This document shows positions 60,677 through 63,903 of a stretch of 63,903 nucleotides of DNA, one piece after another. How positions within the stretch are numbered: the stretch's first letter is position 1; every line of letters begins with the position of its first letter. Source of the DNA: Clostridia bacterium (GTDB lineage Bacteria > Bacillota > Clostridia > Oscillospirales > CAG-382). The position numbers and the translations under genes were made by a program. The notes beneath the pieces were generated by a model. That model was not told the DNA's origin. It worked only from the letters and a program-made list of their open reading frames with translations, and made no database searches. The DNA is taken from the NCBI GenBank assembly GCA_017399965.1, contig JAFQAP010000012.1:1-63903 (forward strand). The letters are read 5' to 3'.

Positions 60677-61156
60677 TTAAATCTTCGGGATCATACTTGC
60701 AGCATCAGGTGCATTTGTTTGCATATTCCAAATAGCAATTTTCATCTTTTTGATACGTTTACCATCACCAAAATCAAGCAAATCTTCTCTTTTATATATA
60801 TTCAAAAGCTTATTTAATGAACCCAAGTCCGCAGAAGTCATTAGAAATGCCTCTTCAGGATCAATTAGTTTACAATAAGCCCACAACTGACCCAAATCAC
60901 GTAGCGTTAAACTTGTCTTTTTTGCCTCAATAAAAAACAGTTTGAACTTGTCTGCCTTTTTCACAATGCCGAGCACATCAATTTGGATATCAACTCCGAT
61001 AGCTTCTTCTTGAACAATATTATATTTTCTAAGAACTCTGTCCAAACGTTCGCTATGTGCGTCAACTACAATTATTTCATCGGCAGATTTGTATTTATCC
61101 TCTAGGTATGATTTAAGCCATTGTTGCATTGGTGGATATAAGTCGAATTCCCTCAT
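60677..61156 (-). CDS. Small PD-(D/E)XK nuclease
   Basis: 159-residue protein with a compact restriction-enzyme core: QIDVLGI (Asp60), LFFIEAKKTS (Glu77, Lys79), and a following RDLGQLWAYC (Gln90-x3-Tyr94) as in RecB-like nucleases. There is no separate DNA-recognition domain, so target choice may come from a partner. ATG at 61156 has an AGGAG box eight bases upstream. It starts four bases after the LAGLIDADG-like gene's stop, which suggests a tight functional link. Confidence 0.82.
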   Translation of the reverse strand: MREFDLYPPMQQWLKSYLEDKYKSADEIIVVDAHSERLDRVLRKYNIVQEEAIGVDIQIDVLGIVKKADKFKLFFIEAKKTSLTLRDLGQLWAYCKLIDPEEAFLMTSADLGSLNKLLNIYKREDLLDFGDGKRIKKMKIAIWNMQTNAPDAASMIPKI

Positions 61157-61160
61157 TGTA

Positions 61161-62048
61161 TTACTCCTCATAACCTAAATCTTTAGCTATTTGCTTCCAA
61201 GAATCATAATGTTTACCTCTGATTTCCGAAGGAATAAAAGCATCATTTTCGCCAGGATGATGCGGTTTGACTTTATTCTTCCCTCTGCCTTCCCAATAGA
61301 ACTTATGAGTCACTTCTTCAGGAATTTTTTCTTCTGCTTCAAGACCGTCAACTAATTCGGTTGCAAACTGAGCGAGCGCCTCTCTTTTGTGCAAAACAGC
61401 AAAGCCTATGGGCAAAAATTCGTTTGCCCATATTTTAATTTGATGTTCCTTTTTCCAAAAATCAGGCTTTCCTTCTTCGTATTTAACAAGGTTTCCATCA
61501 CGCATATTAGGGTGAGCCCAATCTATTGCTTGTACAGGAACGTTTACATCTTTAAGCAAACGGCAAATATCACTAACCAAGTACCAATTATGGGGAACTT
61601 CCAAGTAAACACGGTGCATATAGGTTTTAAAGAAGTAGTTACTCCTACGAATATATCCTGTTACATCAGCAAATCCCTGCAGGAAAGAGATTTTTTCATC
61701 ACGAGTAAAGGAGAACACCTCTTCATCAATTCTTATATTCTCGTGAGATACTGCATTGCCGATATATCGTAAAACTTCTCGCATCATATACTCATCATTT
61801 CTCTTGGTGAAGGAGATAATAGAGTAATTATCCTGCTGAGTAAAGTTTAATCCTGTGCCAATTAGAGGTTCTAATACTGTACGAATATCGGTTATACTTG
61901 CACGTACATATATTCTTACATCATTGTTATTTTCTGTTGCCAGTTTTTTGTGCGGAATTTCAATAGAGATAGTGGTTTCTGATGCACCACGTCTCACTTC
62001 TCCATTGCCACAAATCATACCTAAAAGGTAAGACATCTCTCGATTCAT
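61161..62048 (-). CDS. LAGLIDADG-fold protein with substituted catalytic residues
   Basis: 295 residues with two LAGLIDADG-type helices about 115 residues apart, SYLLGMICGNGEV (8-16) and SFLQGFADVTGYI (123-131), the arrangement of a single-chain LAGLIDADG homing endonuclease. In each, the metal-binding acid (position 8 of LAGLIDADG) is replaced: Asn15 and Thr130. So it should bind DNA but not cut it, as in other degenerate members such as WhiA. It is freestanding, not an intron or intein, and sits between unknown restriction-operon genes and a PD-(D/E)XK nuclease. Confidence 0.72.
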   Translation of the reverse strand: MNREMSYLLGMICGNGEVRRGASETTISIEIPHKKLATENNNDVRIYVRASITDIRTVLEPLIGTGLNFTQQDNYSIISFTKRNDEYMMREVLRYIGNAVSHENIRIDEEVFSFTRDEKISFLQGFADVTGYIRRSNYFFKTYMHRVYLEVPHNWYLVSDICRLLKDVNVPVQAIDWAHPNMRDGNLVKYEEGKPDFWKKEHQIKIWANEFLPIGFAVLHKREALAQFATELVDGLEAEEKIPEEVTHKFYWEGRGKNKVKPHHPGENDAFIPSEIRGKHYDSWKQIAKDLGYEE

Positions 62049-62063
62049 AAAATCACAATCCTT

Positions 62064-62423
62064 TTAATTCAAGCCTATTTTACAACCGTTGTTGAATAAT
62101 TCTCTAATAATTCCATTATCATTAAGACGATATGAATACTCAGTCTTATAAACTCTATTTCTTCCAAACAAGTGTGCTATATCAGTAGGTGGAGCAACTG
62201 GAACATAAAGCCTTAATTCAAGAGCCCATTTGTTAGCATCATCTTGCAAAACAATTATTCCTTCGCTATTTGTTGCGATAGCTGGAGTGTGTGTTCTATT
62301 ATAATCGCTAATAAATGTGTTCATTGTTCCCGGCTTTGCTTCTGCCTCTATAAAGAAGTCATAACCATTCTGTTTAATATAATTTAAAAAATCCAAAATT
62401 CTTTCCATCATACTTTTCTCCAT
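62064..62423 (-). CDS. Unknown protein of the restriction-like operon (119 aa)
   Basis: Not recognised. Starts MEKSMMERILDFLNYIKQNG, then FFIEAEAKPGTMNTFISDYNRTHTPAIA and a beta-rich LELRLYVPVAPP part. ATG shares a base with the upstream stop (TAATG), so translation is coupled. A second in-frame ATG pair is at 62408-62411. No membrane segments. The fixed order with methyltransferase and nuclease genes argues for a part in the same system. Confidence 0.65.
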   Translation of the reverse strand: MEKSMMERILDFLNYIKQNGYDFFIEAEAKPGTMNTFISDYNRTHTPAIATNSEGIIVLQDDANKWALELRLYVPVAPPTDIAHLFGRNRVYKTEYSYRLNDNGIIRELFNNGCKIGLN

Positions 62424-62878
62424 TACAAATTATATCCCCGATCAAAATCTGCAAGATTTGTAGGGTGCAATCGTGAAACTATGGCTCGTATGGCTGGAAC
62501 ATTTTGATATTCACCAAAATGGAAGCCATAATCTCTAACAATTTTCTCGACAAATTTACCCTTATTGATTCTTCTTACATAACTAGTGTTACCCTCGCCT
62601 AAAAAAGGAAGAAGAACAGCAGGACAATTACTTATATTATTAAAATAAATACGAAGTTGATGGCTTCTTTTCATCGAATATCCACCAGTCGTTTCACCTT
62701 GAGTTATAGGGTAATATTCTTCATCGGGAAATTCTCTTTCAAACATAAACGCTTTTTCTTCTGGAATTTGCGCTTCGATAAGTCCGATTCTTCCCGGACT
62801 GCATAAATAACCTAAAATCAAGCAAAAGTCTGCAGTATTAACCTCTATGTCAAGAGCTCTTGGTCCTAATAATGCCAT
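62423..62878 (-). CDS. Unknown protein of the restriction-like operon (151 aa)
   Basis: Not recognised. Begins ALLGPRALDIEVNTADFCLILGYLCSPGRIGLIEA, with FVEKIVRDYGFHFGEYQNVPAIRAIVSRLHP near the end. Five bases after the methyltransferase stop. Soluble. DNA or protein binding cannot be inferred from sequence alone. Confidence 0.65.
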   Translation of the reverse strand: MALLGPRALDIEVNTADFCLILGYLCSPGRIGLIEAQIPEEKAFMFEREFPDEEYYPITQGETTGGYSMKRSHQLRIYFNNISNCPAVLLPFLGEGNTSYVRRINKGKFVEKIVRDYGFHFGEYQNVPAIRAIVSRLHPTNLADFDRGYNL

Positions 62879-62883
62879 AAAAT

Positions 62884-63657
62884 CTACTCCTTAATAAATA
62901 TCAAAAGGTATTCATGAACCTTATTGATGCGGAATTTATATGGATATCCAAGTGGACGCATATTATTATAATCCGATTGTCTATCCCAAATGATTAAGTC
63001 ATCATAAATAAATCCGACTTTTTGTAATGCTGTAGCTAAATCGCTATGCAAAGGATAAAAGTTACTTTTTTTACGAATGTCCATTACATTTACGATGCAA
63101 TAACCACCTTTTTTCAGGACTCGATTAACCGAAGAAAAAAGGTTTGATAATGTGTCAATAAATTCGCCATAGTTTGCAATGTTTCCGACATCATTGGTTT
63201 TATCTGAATAATTTACGGAATCCTTTTGATCTGCGCTACGTTTCATATTAAGAATATCCCAATATGGCGGGGAGGTAACACAAATATCAAAATGATTTGC
63301 GGGGAGCGTTTTCAACACTTCAAAACTATCTCCGTTAATTATCTGAATTTTATCATCTTCGCCAACTCGTTGTTTTGCTATATTACAAAAATCTTCGGAT
63401 AAATCAATTCCCACAGCATCACATCCAAGTTTCTGAGCGGCAACAGTTGTAGATCCAATACCGTTAAATGGATCCAATACGCACGAATTTGCTTTTGAAA
63501 AAGTACGTATTAATTTTTCGCACAAAGATACAGGGTAGGATGCAGGGTGCTTAAAATCTTTTTCTTCTTTTGTTTTAGATAAATCTCGCCAAATACTAAA
63601 AGAATTTTGAAGCCATTCTTTGCCGGAGAGATCATTACATTTCTTAGAGTTGTCCAT
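62884..63657 (-). CDS. DNA methyltransferase, amino-group (N4-cytosine/N6-adenine) type
   Basis: 257-residue SAM-dependent modification enzyme. Motif X region KHPASYPVSLCEKLI, motif I DPFNGIGSTT (62-71) and catalytic motif IV TSPPYWDI (128-135). The motif order I...IV with X before I puts it in the beta class. A target-recognition region after about 140 is short. Its start overlaps the end of the next upstream partial gene by 14 bases. Confidence 0.93.
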   Translation of the reverse strand: MDNSKKCNDLSGKEWLQNSFSIWRDLSKTKEEKDFKHPASYPVSLCEKLIRTFSKANSCVLDPFNGIGSTTVAAQKLGCDAVGIDLSEDFCNIAKQRVGEDDKIQIINGDSFEVLKTLPANHFDICVTSPPYWDILNMKRSADQKDSVNYSDKTNDVGNIANYGEFIDTLSNLFSSVNRVLKKGGYCIVNVMDIRKKSNFYPLHSDLATALQKVGFIYDDLIIWDRQSDYNNMRPLGYPYKFRINKVHEYLLIFIKE

Positions 63658-63903
63658 CGGAAATCCACCTTTTAGATTGAATTCTCTTTACTTCGCAATC
63701 AATGTAATCAGCTTCTTTTTTGGTAATGCCATATGCCTTGTATACAATTTGATTTAATTCTTCCAAACAATCAAACCATTCTTGGCTCATATAATCATTA
63801 CTTTCCAATCGGCTAACTAAACTCAGTATTGAATCAAAATATATGTTCTGTTGATTAGTTGACGGAAGAGGTATTTTCTTTAAATACTTTGCATCTGTAT
63901 GCA
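63644..63903 (-). CDS. C-terminal end of a second methylase-like protein, partial
   Basis: 85 codons to a TAA at 63644-63646; the rest lies past the window. The visible part, DAKYLKKIPLPSTNQQ, then LVSRLESNDYMSQEWFDCLEELN and VYKAYGITKKEADYI, resembles the C-terminal tail of N6-adenine methylases of restriction systems (KIPLP and IVYKAYGIT-type motifs). Overlaps the start of the next methyltransferase, so they are coupled. Family call is inferred from this tail only. Confidence 0.65.
   Translation of the reverse strand, partial: HTDAKYLKKIPLPSTNQQNIYFDSILSLVSRLESNDYMSQEWFDCLEELNQIVYKAYGITKKEADYIDCEVKRIQSKRWISDGQL

Noticed and set aside
59748..63903. Complete prophage
   Set aside because: No structural, terminase, portal or lysis genes are visible; content fits a transposon or defence island.

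Overview
The window looks like a chromosome segment of an uncultured, low-to-mid GC Gram-positive Clostridia bacterium (Bacillota, Eubacteriales/Oscillospirales-like, probably a gut anaerobe). The basis is a class B sortase, a MurE next to DUF4364/YitT/VanZ-type genes, an oxygen-sensitive iron-sulfur serine dehydratase, formate-THF ligase inside the purine operon, a dockerin-bearing CotH protein, lipoproteins with S/E-rich linkers and a Tn4451-type TnpV gene. This is inferred from gene content only; there is no rRNA in the window.

Layout. 1-1.1 kb: tail of a membrane-anchored protein, then sortase B. 1.1-5.5 kb (minus): a cluster with a HAD phosphatase broken by an amber codon, VanZ, a small zinc-ribbon protein, serine dehydratase, an SGNH hydrolase and a YitT transporter. 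5.5-8.5 kb (minus): hypothetical genes, a four-helix-bundle protein and the rRNA methyltransferase RlmD. 8.5-11.3 kb (minus): a reduced, sequence-divergent RnfC-RnfD-RnfA-like set. 11.4-12.5 kb (plus): DUF4364 and endonuclease III. 12.6-15.8 kb (plus): a solute-binding lipoprotein and a CotH/dockerin protein. 15.9-22.6 kb: small lipoproteins, an XRE repressor with a well-resolved divergent operator, a second four-helix-bundle gene, tRNA-Val(GAC), an SGNH membrane protein, the Mrp/NBP35 ATPase and a pair of related lipoproteins. 22.6-26 kb: DUF378, trmB, murE and a TIM-barrel isomerase.

26.1-40.3 kb is one long minus-strand purine operon, purE-F-M-N-O-B-H-D-L-fhs, preceded by what reads as a ZTP (pfl) riboswitch with its terminator and promoter. 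It makes IMP by an unusual subunit choice: a stand-alone AICAR transformylase plus an archaeal-type PurO cyclohydrolase, and a PurF-like protein lacking the N-terminal glutaminase cysteine. No purC or purK is present. 40.4-45.3 kb (plus) is a complete branched-chain amino acid ABC transporter. 45.6-58.4 kb holds an M20 amidohydrolase, an XRE/YvlB-like regulator pair, lysA, a HAD phosphatase, a sialidase-like protein, a serine hydrolase, an M13 peptidase and membrane proteins.

58.7-63.9 kb is compositionally different (AT-richer) and looks like the edge of an integrated element. It starts at a possible tRNA-Leu 3' fragment with its terminator, then DUF6809, a small ORF and TnpV (plus), followed by a six-gene plus one partial minus-strand restriction-modification-like operon. 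That operon has two DNA methyltransferases, two unknown proteins, a LAGLIDADG-fold protein whose catalytic acids are substituted, a small PD-(D/E)XK nuclease and a HARE-HTH/PD-(D/E)XK protein. This is the strongest candidate for an undescribed system here.

Two repeat families run through the intergenic space: arrays of short, all-different hairpins separated by a constant 7-8 bp word (AATTCATG, TCGATAT, ACTTCACT or ATGAAGC depending on the array), and a mosaic GGGGTCCCC/GGGGTGATT family that sits right at the 3' ends of genes, in places contributing the stop codon or last codons.
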